From Prinia subflava (lineage: Eukaryota > Chordata > Aves > Passeriformes > Cisticolidae), in NCBI RefSeq assembly GCF_021018805.1, contig NW_026960613.1, positions 1,984,001-2,048,000 on the forward strand: a stretch of 64,000 nt of DNA. Direction: 5' to 3'. How positions within the stretch are numbered: the stretch's first letter is position 1; the number at the start of each line of letters is the position of its first letter. Shown piece after piece: positions 1 to 9,115 of this stretch. The translations under genes and the position numbers were made by a program. The notes below the pieces were generated by a model that made no database searches, had not been told where the DNA came from, and saw nothing but the letters and a program-made list of their open reading frames with translations.

Positions 1-524
1 TTTCAAACCAAGACACTGAGGAATAGGTAACAATTCCATATTATGATTGTTATTAACTGTAAGCTGTTTAATGCCCTTTTTTGCTTTATTACTACTTGGC
101 TAGAGATAAATGACAAAGCCAACTGCTTTACAAACCTTTACATACTGTTGTATAGCTATTTACAAGGCATAATATTTTAAGAGACTTTCCTAACTATTAT
201 TACTAAAAGGCGTTTAAAATATATTAGGGAAACTCTTCCCATTAAGGCCTGGGCCATGGCCAAGTCCTAGCCTTAGCTGATCAAGAAGTATGCCAATAAA
301 CCCAAGTGTTTTTTGCACCAAAACTGTACTCAGGTCATTTTGACTTGCTGAATTTGAATCCATAATAGCTAGACCTCCTTTTGAAGTGAAATTAGAAGCC
401 TTTACACAGAAATGTTTCTCCAAGCCCTCACTCTAAAATGAAGCTTACTAACTATTGTAGATTCTGAGTAATAGTATAGCATTTCAGGAATTGATAATGC
501 ATTGTTTTAAATTACCATTTTATT
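1..524. other. Flank of the nested ERV stack; no gene recognised
   Basis: AT-rich, apparently single-copy sequence. It is the left flank of the outer provirus and would have been continuous with position 27631 before insertion. A 69-codon minus-strand frame at 214-423 is open, but I recognise no domain or splice context, so I do not call it a gene. Confidence 0.4.
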
Positions 525-529
525 TTTCA

Positions 530-902
530 TGTCCAGTTTCCCTGACCCTGAGGTTCAACCCAGGCTAGCTGTAGTCCTCAGAGGGGATAGCTGGACAAAG
601 GACCAAAGACAAAAGACAGAGGTGCACTTTCTCTTCTCAGGATACATCCCACAGTTTATTACACAGAACCTTCTTATCCAAGTCCAGAGAAGGGAAAGAG
701 GAAGTTCTTCTCAGGCAGGATAACTTTATGCCCTTGGGAGAGAGGGGAAGGGGCAGGGGATAGGACCCTTAACCAGGGGGGACTTGGCCCAGGGGGAAGG
801 GGCACAGGGAAGATCAAGTTAAAGGGAACGCACAACACATATTTAAATCATCCAGTGCAATATATATCAAAAATGAGCTAACCTACGTAGTGCAATACAA
901 CA
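530..902 (-). repeat. 3' LTR of the outer provirus
   Basis: The 373-bp LTR has TG...CA ends. Read on the minus strand it starts tgttgtattgcac and ends ctggaca, with an AATAAA signal near 655-662 inside cacagtttattacac. It matches 27233-27625 apart from substitutions and an 18-bp indel near 27540, so the pair is old. Confidence 0.85.
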
Positions 903-980
903 TCTCACCGTTTCTTGTTATAATAAAGTCGAAGGAAAAGGCGTCGGGCCTACTCTGATGCAGGATATGAACTGGCCCAC
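903..980 (-). pseudogene. env: Extreme 3' end of ERV2 env, cut off by ERV1
   Basis: Removing ERV1 and one copy of its duplication (gcccac, 975-980) joins this stretch to 9122. The ERV2 env frame then runs on for a few codons to a stop at 950-952. The purine-rich aagaaacggtgaga just before the LTR could be a decayed polypurine tract. It is unclear whether that tract belongs to ERV2 or to the outer element. Confidence 0.55.
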
Positions 981-1302
981 TGACACAATCCTGTATCCCT
1001 CCAAGGGTCTCAGCTAGCTCAGCCCTTCTCAGGCCTAACAGGATTATATCAAGAAAGACAGGACAAGGATTCAAAAGAGGCTCTCTTACCCTTTTAGCTG
1101 CAAGTCCTTTATTCCAGGTTGATGTCCCGGGAGAGAGAGAGCTCCCGGGGGACAGGGGACCCTTTATCTTAGGGTCTCTGAGGGAGGGGCTAGCTGGCAC
1201 ACAGCCAATGGGGTCAGAAGGGGAAGGAAGGGTCAGACTACATGACAGGAGTTCCAGGGGTCCCTGAGGGAGAAGAAACCATTTCCCCAGGGGGATGTAA
1301 CA
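981..1302 (-). repeat. 3' LTR of ERV1
   Basis: A 322-bp TG...CA LTR, apparently identical to 8794-9115. On the minus strand ggaataaaggac supplies the polyadenylation signal (about 1105-1115). The tract aaaaaaaggaggaga (1303-1317, minus) directly before it is a textbook polypurine tract for plus-strand priming. Confidence 0.95.
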
Positions 1303-1354
1303 TCTCCTCCTTTTTTTGTTTAAAAAGATACAGAGAGAAGTTCTCACATTCTGT

Positions 1355-2746
1355 TTAACACGGAGTGTGGGTTTCCCACCACTTATGGTTGGTAGGGAGA
1401 CCGGTCCTCTTTAGGTTTGCCAACTCTATATGGTTGACTTCTGAGGTAGAAGATATGAGGCCATTAATAGCCTTGAAAATCAAACAGCGTAGGATTCCGA
1501 ATGCTATGGTTACAAGGAAAAGGATAACAAAAAGTAACAAAATTGTTTTGACTACAGAAGTCCACCACCCAGTGAGTCCCCAGCCCTTGAACAGTTCCTT
1601 GATCCAATCTTCTGATTCTTGCTTCACTTGTCCGATCATGTTGTTCATGCTTCGGAGGGCAGCATGGATGTTTGGAGCCTTTGAGGACAAATTCATGCAA
1701 CAGAGTCCTTCAAATTCCTGGCATTCATGTCCATGCAATAGCAAGAGATAATCGATAGCAGCACGGTTCTGGATCGTGGCCTGTCTGGTAATCTCCTCGT
1801 CTTCTAGGAGGGAGCTGATGGCGATAGATGTTAAATTAGCCTGCTTGACCACCCAGCACTCTAGGTGGCCCAATTCACCTAGAGCTTTGGCTGCTGCTAC
1901 CCACGGAAGAAACAGGGATACAGCAACTCTTTTTGACTTTGCCCAATGAAAAATGTCTGAATTACAATTTGGGTCCAAAATGTCAGTACTCCTTTTTTGA
2001 ATTTTGTCAGCCGATTTGTTTTTGTGTGTCCATTCACGAATTAAAGTTTGGTTGGGTGTCAACACGGACAATCGCCCTATGGTACATGGCCCTCCGAAAA
2101 GCCGGGATGGAATTCCTGCCCATGCCCGATCCCCACAAACCAAGAACAATCCTCTAGGGAGGCTTCTGGGTTTGGAGTGGGATGGGTTGTCTGATGCAAT
2201 GTGGCTTATATTATGACACCACCTCTTTGCAGTAAATTCTCCCCGGAACTGCCTTATAAGGTGGTACTCGTCAGTGCTAGAGGGTTTTGGGATGACAGAG
2301 AAATGGATGCAGTATGTGGCAGGGGAGGAACCCAATAGTTCTAACTCCTGGGGTTCATGAGCTACCCTGGGCAAACCCTGCACCCATTCCGCTAAGGGGT
2401 TCATGGTGAACACACCTTGCTTTTGCTGATCTTGGTGTGGTTGTGGAGTGTGTGCCTCTGGAATTTCGTTGGACCTGTATTTGTCCAAGCCTGCTGGAAA
2501 TTCTCCAGCCTGCAAAGGAATTCCTACCAGACAGGTAGACATAGGATTCTTAGCTGCTGCAGTGGACAAACATATGTTTTCTTGCTGAAGTGTCTGTGCC
2601 AGGGTTACCCAGACGTTCTGACGTGGCTGAGGGATGATCCATGCAGCTGCCAGACTGTTCAGCATTAGCAGGATGACAACTTGGATGGGGTTCATCATAG
2701 GGTTGAGTGGGAGGTAGGTTTTCTCTGGAAGGGAAAAAATAAACAT
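1355..2746 (-). CDS. env: ERV1 envelope glycoprotein (alpharetrovirus type)
   Basis: An open frame of 463 residues. The envelope precursor is inserted in the membrane and cleaved into surface (SU) and transmembrane (TM) subunits for receptor binding and membrane fusion. A hydrophobic signal segment lies at about residues 20-37. A basic cleavage site (IQKR) is at 249-252. TM carries an internal fusion loop between Cys261 and Cys297, as in alpharetroviruses, then the CX6CC motif at 342-350 that links TM to SU. A membrane anchor spans about 400-425 and is followed by a roughly 38-residue tail. There is no stop or frameshift. It begins 49 bases after the pol stop and would be translated from a spliced RNA, since a donor lies in the leader. 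Its length is ordinary for this family. Confidence 0.92.
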   Translation of the reverse strand: MFIFSLPEKTYLPLNPMMNPIQVVILLMLNSLAAAWIIPQPRQNVWVTLAQTLQQENICLSTAAAKNPMSTCLVGIPLQAGEFPAGLDKYRSNEIPEAHTPQPHQDQQKQGVFTMNPLAEWVQGLPRVAHEPQELELLGSSPATYCIHFSVIPKPSSTDEYHLIRQFRGEFTAKRWCHNISHIASDNPSHSKPRSLPRGLFLVCGDRAWAGIPSRLFGGPCTIGRLSVLTPNQTLIREWTHKNKSADKIQKRSTDILDPNCNSDIFHWAKSKRVAVSLFLPWVAAAKALGELGHLECWVVKQANLTSIAISSLLEDEEITRQATIQNRAAIDYLLLLHGHECQEFEGLCCMNLSSKAPNIHAALRSMNNMIGQVKQESEDWIKELFKGWGLTGWWTSVVKTILLLFVILFLVTIAFGILRCLIFKAINGLISSTSEVNHIELANLKRTGLPTNHKWWETHTPC

Positions 2747-2794
2747 TTTTAAAACATGTTAAAAGTTCCTGTTTCTGCCAGAAGGAATCCACCT

Positions 2795-5512
2795 CTAAGG
2801 AGGATCTTTCTCTTCCATCCGGCGGCGTCTTCTCTTCGAAGCATCAGTCACTTGCTTCTCGTCCCCTTCTGCTGGAGCTGGATTTTTGGGGACAAAAGGT
2901 TTCACCCACTTCTGGGGAATCCACCGAGGGCCTGAGGGAGTAGCCACACATGCATAGCCACGACCCCAGGTCACCAGCTCATAGGGACCTCTGGTTTCCC
3001 AAGTTTCAGGATCCCTAATCAAAACCGGTGGACGCTGAGACAATTTAAACTGATCACCACTGTTAAAATGACGTACCACAGGTGGACTCATGTTTTCAAA
3101 TGAACAGTTTAGAAAATTGATGGTGAACATGGCTTTGCAGAGCTTCTGCTGTGGTGTCATCCATGAAGCCGAGCAGTTCTGCCTAGCCAGAACCTGTTTG
3201 AGCGTTTGGTGTGCACGCTCGATCACAGCTTGACCTGTGGGGGAGTGAGGGATGCCAGTTTTATGCTCCACTCCCCACTGCTGGACAAATTCTAGGAACT
3301 CCTTGGACACATACCCTGGGCCGTTATCAGTTTTGATTGTTTTTGGAATTCCCAACACTGCAAAGGCTTGCACTAGGTGCTGCTTGGCATGTATAGATTT
3401 TTCTCCTGCGTGGGCAGAGGCATACACTGCACCTGAATATGTGTCAATGCTCACATGAACATATTTGAGGCGACCAAAACTAGGAATGTGTGTGATGTCT
3501 GTTTGCCATACCTCACAGCTGCCCAGGCCCCTGGGGTTCACCCCCATGCCCATTGATGGCATGACCTGGAGCTGGCAGTTTGGACAGGTACCTACAATGG
3601 CTCGAGCCTGGCTCCGTGTTAGTTGGAATTGTCGGATCAGGGCTGGCACATTTTGATGGTAATGTTGGTGACTCAGTTTTGCCTGCTGGAAGACATCAGG
3701 GAGATGTGCCTTTTCAACTGGTGCAGCAAGGGAGTCTGCCTGGCGATTCCCCTCTGCGATCTCACCTGGCAAATCAGTGTGTGACCTCACATGCATCACG
3801 TAAAACGGGTGCTGTCGATGAGAAACCAAATAGATTAGCTTTGAAAGCAACCTGAAGAGATGTTCATTCTCTATTTCCTTGAGCACAGCCTGCTCCGCTC
3901 TGGACACTACTCCCGCCACATAGGCAGAGTCGGTTACCAAATTGATTGGTTCTGAGAACTTCTCAAAAGCTCTTACCACTGCGGCCAGTTCAGCCACTTG
4001 GGGGGATCCCTCCACAAACTCAACATCAGCTTCCCAATGCTGAGTCCGTGGGTTCCTCCAAGTCACGACGGACTTGTTTGAAGTACCCGATGCGTCTGTG
4101 AAGACTGTGAGAGCTTTGAGTGGTCTCCGACTCCTTTTCTCATGAGGAATAAGGTGGAATTCCTCATTGAACAACTTGTGGGACGGGGCATGGACTGATA
4201 TTTGTCCCCTGTAGCTGTCCAGAGATAATTGGAGACTGGCATTGCTCTGCAGCAAATGCTCAAACATCTCTTTGGTCAATCTCTCAGGAGAGTTCTTTCC
4301 CTCCTCTGAAAGTCTGACCGGGAGGTGAATGCATGCAAAGTCACAACCTGCCAATTCACACAATCTTACCCTGGCCTTCCGAATCAGCTGTGCTATCAGC
4401 TCCTGTGGCTCTGTGATGGTCTTGGATCTTTGGTGGGAGAGGAAAACCCACTCTATTATCAACAGTGAATCTCTCTCTTCCTCGATCCACTGAAAGATCA
4501 AGCCATGCAGGTGTGGCAGTTTTCCTAGAACAATAAACTGGAAAGGCACCTTTGGCTCACACCGGTGAGCCTGTCTCTCTGACAAGGCTTTTTGTACCTT
4601 TTCGATTGCTGTCTTCGCCTCTGGGGTCAGCTCCCTGGGAGACGTCAGCTCCTTCTCCCCCTTCAATAAATTGAAGAGGGGTTCTAGATCTTGATTTGTG
4701 AGGCCTAGCCAGGGTCTTACCCAATTCAAGGACCCACACAGGGAGTGGAGATCTGCTAGAGTTTTTGGATTGCAGCCAATTTCTAAGCTCTGTGGAACTA
4801 CAGTCCTTGCACTGATTTGCAAGCCCAGGTATTTCCAAGGTGGCATCCTTTGAACCTTGTCCTCCTGTAACTGAAATCCAGCAGAGGTTAAAACTTTAAC
4901 CACTAGGTCAAGCGTGTGTTGGAGTATAGAGTCATTGGGGCCACACACTAGCACATCATCCATGTAGTGAAGGATGATGGCTTCTTTTCTCTGTGCGCGT
5001 ATTGGAGACAGTAATGAGGCTACATATTGTTGGCATATAAAAGGACTCGATTTGAGACCCTGGGGAAGGACCCTCCAGTGATAACGCTTCATTGGGGCCT
5101 GTCTATTGACAGTGGGAACTGAGAAGGCAAACCTAGGGGCATCTTCAGGGTGCAATGGAATTTGGAAAAAACAGTCCTTGATGTCTAAGACAGCCAATTT
5201 CCAATCTCGGGGGAGCATTGTTGGAGTGGGCATCCCTGGTTGGAGGGGTCCCATGTCTTCTACTATTTTGTTAATTTCTCTTAGATCATGGAGCAACCTC
5301 CACTTATCCTTTCCCGGTTTCTTTATCACAAAGATCGGGAAATTCCAGGGGCTAGTTGTCTCCACAATGTGTCCCTGAGCCAATTGCTCTTCCACGAGTT
5401 TTTCCAGCGCCTTGAGCTTTTCTTTACTCAAAGGCCACTGTGCTACCCATCTGGGGGTGTTTTCTAACCACTTTAACTTCTGGGTAGGGCGCTCCACAGT
5501 GGCTACTTGCAA
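2795..5512 (-). CDS. pol: ERV1 Pol: reverse transcriptase, RNase H, integrase
   Basis: An open frame of 905 residues with no internal stop. Reverse transcriptase has Asp110 and YMDD at 183-186. RNase H has Asp473, Glu508, Asp528 and Asp593. Integrase has a zinc-binding HHCC module (His615/619, Cys643/646) and a DD35E triad (Asp672, Asp729, Glu765). A short basic stretch (about 893-898) ends the protein. It copies genomic RNA to DNA and inserts it in the host genome. The frame has no proper ATG at its start. It overlaps the pro end by about 10 bases, so it is probably reached by a -1 shift on the T-run in ggattttt just before the pro stop. Every catalytic residue I can place is present. Confidence 0.95.
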   Translation of the reverse strand: MQVATVERPTQKLKWLENTPRWVAQWPLSKEKLKALEKLVEEQLAQGHIVETTSPWNFPIFVIKKPGKDKWRLLHDLREINKIVEDMGPLQPGMPTPTMLPRDWKLAVLDIKDCFFQIPLHPEDAPRFAFSVPTVNRQAPMKRYHWRVLPQGLKSSPFICQQYVASLLSPIRAQRKEAIILHYMDDVLVCGPNDSILQHTLDLVVKVLTSAGFQLQEDKVQRMPPWKYLGLQISARTVVPQSLEIGCNPKTLADLHSLCGSLNWVRPWLGLTNQDLEPLFNLLKGEKELTSPRELTPEAKTAIEKVQKALSERQAHRCEPKVPFQFIVLGKLPHLHGLIFQWIEEERDSLLIIEWVFLSHQRSKTITEPQELIAQLIRKARVRLCELAGCDFACIHLPVRLSEEGKNSPERLTKEMFEHLLQSNASLQLSLDSYRGQISVHAPSHKLFNEEFHLIPHEKRSRRPLKALTVFTDASGTSNKSVVTWRNPRTQHWEADVEFVEGSPQVAELAAVVRAFEKFSEPINLVTDSAYVAGVVSRAEQAVLKEIENEHLFRLLSKLIYLVSHRQHPFYVMHVRSHTDLPGEIAEGNRQADSLAAPVEKAHLPDVFQQAKLSHQHYHQNVPALIRQFQLTRSQARAIVGTCPNCQLQVMPSMGMGVNPRGLGSCEVWQTDITHIPSFGRLKYVHVSIDTYSGAVYASAHAGEKSIHAKQHLVQAFAVLGIPKTIKTDNGPGYVSKEFLEFVQQWGVEHKTGIPHSPTGQAVIERAHQTLKQVLARQNCSASWMTPQQKLCKAMFTINFLNCSFENMSPPVVRHFNSGDQFKLSQRPPVLIRDPETWETRGPYELVTWGRGYACVATPSGPRWIPQKWVKPFVPKNPAPAEGDEKQVTDASKRRRRRMEEKDPP

Positions 5513-6378
5513 AAATCCTGGGGTGTTTTAGGAATGACCAATCGGACTCCCCACTGAGACATGGTGTCCCTCCCCCACAGTGGGGCGTTATAATCTGCTA
5601 CGAAAGGACGGACATTCGCCACCTTTCCATCAGGTCCCTCAATTTGCACCACGTTTTTCGAAATCCTTGCCATTGAGATTCCTCCTATGCCCTGAAGTTT
5701 GCCTGCCACCGGCTCTAATTCCCAATTTGAAGGCCACATGCTTTGTGGCAATACGGTGACCTGAGCTCCGGTGTCGAGTACTCCCGCCACTTGGAGGCGC
5801 TCTGATCCACAAGTAATGTTGCACATCATAGAGGGTTTAGGTTCCCCCACCACCTCTGTCCAGTAGACCTCTGGTGATTTACCGTCTGCTGTGATCTCTG
5901 CTGGAACCGGAATGGCTTGGGCAAGAATCTGCCCCGCTATCAGATAAAAGGGTGGGTGCAAACAACGAGCCAACAACATGAGGCCTATTATTTTTCCCTT
6001 TATGGTCATGGGAGCTATCTCAATTTCCAAGGGTGTGTGTGCTGTGTCCCCAATAACAAAATACTCACTGTCCAATCCCATGTGGTAAACCGTCAGGTCC
6101 TGTGAGATGTTAGACAGGTCAACTGTTATAACCATCCACTCAGTAGATCTGAAATGGAAACCTTTGGTAGTTACAAGTCTAAAACGGCCAAGTGGCTGCC
6201 AAACCTTGTTAGTTGAGCATTTAACATTTACATTTTTCTGCACCCCCACACCCCGTGACCTGCCCTCCCCCCCCTTTTTCTTTAAGAGAGAAGCTTTTGC
6301 CAATGTGAGTCCCGCTATATTTATATCTTTGCGCGTTGTAGTATCAACCGCGGGCACGCGCTGTGAATTCAGTTTTTT
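5503..6378 (-). CDS. pro: ERV1 Pro: dUTPase-like region plus aspartic protease
   Basis: The frame opens at the frameshift heptamer at the gag end (6372-6378) and ends at 5503, giving about 290 residues. The stretch ending in PFYLIAGQILAQAIP resembles the C-terminal part of a retroviral dUTPase; I am less sure of this because the dUTPase catalytic motifs are not clear. The active-site motif LDTGAQVT follows and marks the retroviral protease that matures Gag and Pol as a dimer. A glycine-rich flap-like segment (GIGG) and a C-terminal substrate-wall region come next. The separate pro frame between gag and pol is typical of beta-like (class II) viruses. Confidence 0.88.
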   Translation of the reverse strand, partial: KKLNSQRVPAVDTTTRKDINIAGLTLAKASLLKKKGGEGRSRGVGVQKNVNVKCSTNKVWQPLGRFRLVTTKGFHFRSTEWMVITVDLSNISQDLTVYHMGLDSEYFVIGDTAHTPLEIEIAPMTIKGKIIGLMLLARCLHPPFYLIAGQILAQAIPVPAEITADGKSPEVYWTEVVGEPKPSMMCNITCGSERLQVAGVLDTGAQVTVLPQSMWPSNWELEPVAGKLQGIGGISMARISKNVVQIEGPDGKVANVRPFVADYNAPLWGRDTMSQWGVRLVIPKTPQDFCK

Positions 6379-8165
6379 TGTTTGTTGGATTTCTTCTGCT
6401 TCTGCGCCTGGGGGCAGGATCTGGCGAAGTGTCCCGGTTTCTTGCAGCGGAGGCAGATGATGCGCTGCAGCTGGTCTGGTGGCATCTGTTGCCTGCTGGG
6501 GTGTGGTCTAGCAGGGGCTGTATGCTGTGGGTGTGTTGTTCCAGGGTGTCTTTCAGAAGTGCAGAACAGTTCTGCCCGTCTGGAACAAGCTTCTATCATC
6601 TGGGACAGAGTAGGTGGTGGGTCCAAGGGGAGAGTGAGGATAATTCTACGACAGGTCTCATTAGCATTTCTTTGAGCCATCTCTTTGATCAGCTCTGCCT
6701 GCACCACGGGATCTGGTATTTGGTGTTCCACCTGTGTCCTCAGACGATCAACAAACTGTAAGAAATTCTCCGTAGGAAATTGTTTAACATTAACATAACT
6801 TCCTTTCCCTTCCCTTGATGGTAGCTGATAAAACATTTTCTCTGCAACATTGCTAATCCTAAGTAAAATTTGTTTGGATAATACTCGGGTTTGTTTTTCG
6901 GGGCAAGCCCAGACACCTTCACCACAAAGATGTTCAAATGTAATATCATTATTCTCAGTGTCTTTAGCCATATTAGGGTTTTGCTGAATCTCCTGTAAAA
7001 GTGTTCTTAAAGCTCTTTTCCACATATTGTCCCACAGATCATACTCTGAGGGAGATAACAGACATCTGAATAAGTCCTTAATATCATTAGGGACCATTTC
7101 ATTAGAATCAAATGTGGCTCTAAACATCCCTTTAAAGATGGGGGTGTCCCTGCCAAACTCACGTTGTACTTTACATAGTTCTTTCTTGTCTTGGTAGGAG
7201 AGTGGCTGGTATTGCCGAGAACCCTGCCTTTTGCCTACATATGCTACTGGAGCTACAGAGAAAATGGGTTCATCTGCATTTGCCAAGGGTCTGGAAGCTG
7301 CTGCCGGACCCCCCGTGTCTGGGGATACCGGGGTTACAGTGTTATCAGTCCCTTGTGGGTGGGGAAGGAAAAGCGTGCTCTGTCCGTGCTGGCTGGGCAG
7401 CCCAGGCTGTCCCCCTCCCCCCGCCGTGTGGCAATCATACCCCCCGCTGTGGCCGTGCAGGGTGTGGGGGGCGGCCCTCTCCCTGCTGCCGGGGAGGCAG
7501 GAGGAGGAGGAGCCGGCCCCCCCTGAGCCGCCGCAGCAGCCGGGAAGGAGGCATGGGGAGGAGGGGTGGGGTGGGGCTGCCGGAGGCCAGCAGGGGTTGG
7601 CACAGGGGTATGGGATGGGGGCGGGGGCAGAGGGAGGGGGTTGGGAGGGGAAGGGGTCGTGGGGGGAGGGTCGGGGCACATGGCAGCCGCCATTGTTATC
7701 AGCCACGTGGAGGGGGTCCCTAAGGGACCCTGCCGCCTCACAGAAGTCCCGGGCCGCCCCTGCCCCCCCGCCGTGATCCTGAGGAGAGAAACTGGCTTTG
7801 TTAAAAGGATCCCGGGACAAAGGTAAACCCGGGTATAAAGGTGGATCAGAGGGGGGATTACATGGGGTAAGTTTTTTCTCCTGGCTGGGTTTGTTTAACT
7901 CTAACAGATGGTTACGAGCTTGCAAAAATATTGGGATAAATACAGAAACGGCGTGATCATTATTTTGGACTTTATCTGTGATTACCGTACCCACGTAATC
8001 CCAAAAAGAAACAGTATCTATCTGCAGTAATTCAGCTTCAGTAAATTCATGTTCTAACCAGCGAACAAAACGTTTTTGCAGCCTTTTGGAAATTTTAACG
8101 TTAATTAAAAGGTCCTGGAGTTGTTTTAATATACTCTTTTGAGGAGCTGATAGCTGCATGCCCAT
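6369..8165 (-). CDS. gag: ERV1 Gag polyprotein
   Basis: An open frame of 598 residues from an ATG followed by Gly (MGMQLS, a possible myristoylation site). Matrix covers about residues 1-110, then a low-complexity Pro/Gly/Ser/Cys linker, then capsid from about 290. A major-homology-like segment (QFPTENFLQFVDRL) lies in capsid. Nucleocapsid has one zinc knuckle, CX2CX4HX4C (CLRCKKPGHFARSC), and a basic Lys/Gln tail. Most relatives have two knuckles. Gag assembles the particle at the membrane and packages the RNA. Oddly, the middle of the linker makes a cleaner Pro-rich protein in another minus-strand frame (7334-7741), which hints at compensating indels (see findings). Confidence 0.92.
   Translation of the reverse strand: MGMQLSAPQKSILKQLQDLLINVKISKRLQKRFVRWLEHEFTEAELLQIDTVSFWDYVGTVITDKVQNNDHAVSVFIPIFLQARNHLLELNKPSQEKKLTPCNPPSDPPLYPGLPLSRDPFNKASFSPQDHGGGAGAARDFCEAAGSLRDPLHVADNNGGCHVPRPSPHDPFPSQPPPSAPAPIPYPCANPCWPPAAPPHPSSPCLLPGCCGGSGGAGSSSSCLPGSRERAAPHTLHGHSGGYDCHTAGGGGQPGLPSQHGQSTLFLPHPQGTDNTVTPVSPDTGGPAAASRPLANADEPIFSVAPVAYVGKRQGSRQYQPLSYQDKKELCKVQREFGRDTPIFKGMFRATFDSNEMVPNDIKDLFRCLLSPSEYDLWDNMWKRALRTLLQEIQQNPNMAKDTENNDITFEHLCGEGVWACPEKQTRVLSKQILLRISNVAEKMFYQLPSREGKGSYVNVKQFPTENFLQFVDRLRTQVEHQIPDPVVQAELIKEMAQRNANETCRRIILTLPLDPPPTLSQMIEACSRRAELFCTSERHPGTTHPQHTAPARPHPSRQQMPPDQLQRIICLRCKKPGHFARSCPQAQKQKKSNKQKN
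6372..6378 (-). promoter_or_regulatory. gag-pro -1 ribosomal frameshift site of ERV1
   Basis: The minus strand reads A AAA AAC immediately before the gag TGA stop (6369-6371), in the correct register (CAA AAA AAC TGA). This is the canonical betaretroviral slippery heptamer. Slipping by -1 leads into the pro frame. I have not modelled a downstream pseudoknot. Confidence 0.88.
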
Positions 8166-8793
8166 GATTCGATATTATTGAAAGCTATTAGCTCAAAATC
8201 CAGCCTCCAGCTGCTAAAGTCAGCTGTATGTAACTCCTGTGTCTCCTATAACCAGAGAGAACAGGCGGGGAAAACTCCGGGGCTGCGGTCACGCGTCCGC
8301 GCCGTTTCTCCAGCCCCGGTGGCACCGGGGGGGTCCCCGCCGCCTTGCTTGGCCGATGGGATACGTACCCGGGCCGGGGTTTCCCCAAAAAGCAGGGCTC
8401 CTTGTGCGGAGCCGCCCCACGGGTCCGCGGGCTGCGGCAATCAGAAACGAAAGAAAAAAAAAGAAAAAAAAATCGCCGCAGCAGGGTCCTAAAACCCACC
8501 CGCTGCTACTAGCAAAGGTAAAATTCCGCCCTCCCAGTTTGCGGTACCGATCAAACGGAGGACTTTACCTGGTCCGTGGTATCATATGCTGAGTCAGAAG
8601 CAACTGAAGGTCCTGTCTTTAGCTCACTCGTGACTGGGCAACCACAAGCTACGAGCTTATCCCTATCCACCTATAGCCACAACATGTGGCCAAAGTGCCT
8701 AGGGTAGTTGAACTTCCCAAAGAGCTTTCAAGACTATGAAAGGTCTCCAGCTCCGCATGGGTTTCTAGAACTAAATCCACTTTGGGGGCCAAC
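8166..8793 (-). promoter_or_regulatory. ERV1 5' leader: primer site, splice donor, packaging region
   Basis: The primer-binding site is expected right after the 5' LTR. At 8774-8791 the minus strand reads TGGCCCCCAAAGTGGATT, which matches the tRNA-Lys(1,2) site at most positions but not all. A strong splice donor, CCAG|GTAAAG, lies at 8567-8568 and would serve the env RNA. The rest is GC-rich and probably holds the packaging signal. No open frame of note. Confidence 0.7.
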
Positions 8794-9115
8794 TGACACA
8801 ATCCTGTATCCCTCCAAGGGTCTCAGCTAGCTCAGCCCTTCTCAGGCCTAACAGGATTATATCAAGAAAGACAGGACAAGGATTCAAAAGAGGCTCTCTT
8901 ACCCTTTTAGCTGCAAGTCCTTTATTCCAGGTTGATGTCCCGGGAGAGAGAGAGCTCCCGGGGGACAGGGGACCCTTTATCTTAGGGTCTCTGAGGGAGG
9001 GGCTAGCTGGCACACAGCCAATGGGGTCAGAAGGGGAAGGAAGGGTCAGACTACATGACAGGAGTTCCAGGGGTCCCTGAGGGAGAAGAAACCATTTCCC
9101 CAGGGGGATGTAACA
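8794..9115 (-). repeat. 5' LTR of ERV1
   Basis: A 322-bp promoter-bearing LTR, apparently identical to 981-1302. The right flank gcccac (9116-9121) repeats the left flank of the 3' LTR, confirming one clean insertion. Confidence 0.95.

Larger units (their letters stand above)
981..9115 (-). mobile_element. ERV1: intact alpha/beta-like (ERVK-type) provirus
   Basis: A complete 8135-bp provirus on the minus strand: LTR, primer site, leader, gag, pro, pol, env, polypurine tract, LTR. The LTRs (981-1302 and 8794-9115, 322 bp each) appear identical base for base. A 6-bp duplication, gcccac, flanks it (975-980 and 9116-9121). It sits inside the 3' end of ERV2 env. All four reading frames are open. 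Pol and Gag are of the class II type with a separate pro frame, while Env is of alpharetrovirus type (CX6CC and an internal fusion loop). Identical LTRs mean insertion was recent on the host time scale. Expression or mobility cannot be judged from the sequence alone. Confidence 0.93.

Noticed and set aside
214..423. 69-codon minus-strand frame in the left flank
   Set aside because: Composition looks protein-like but no family is recognised and no exon boundaries are convincing.
530..902. A solo LTR unrelated to 27233-27625
   Set aside because: Both copies have the same orientation and share the flanking tttca, which fits the two ends of one insertion better.
7191..7776. Long GC-rich plus-strand open frames opposite ERV1 gag
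   Set aside because: They are shadows of the low-complexity gag linker on the other strand; no start context or domain.
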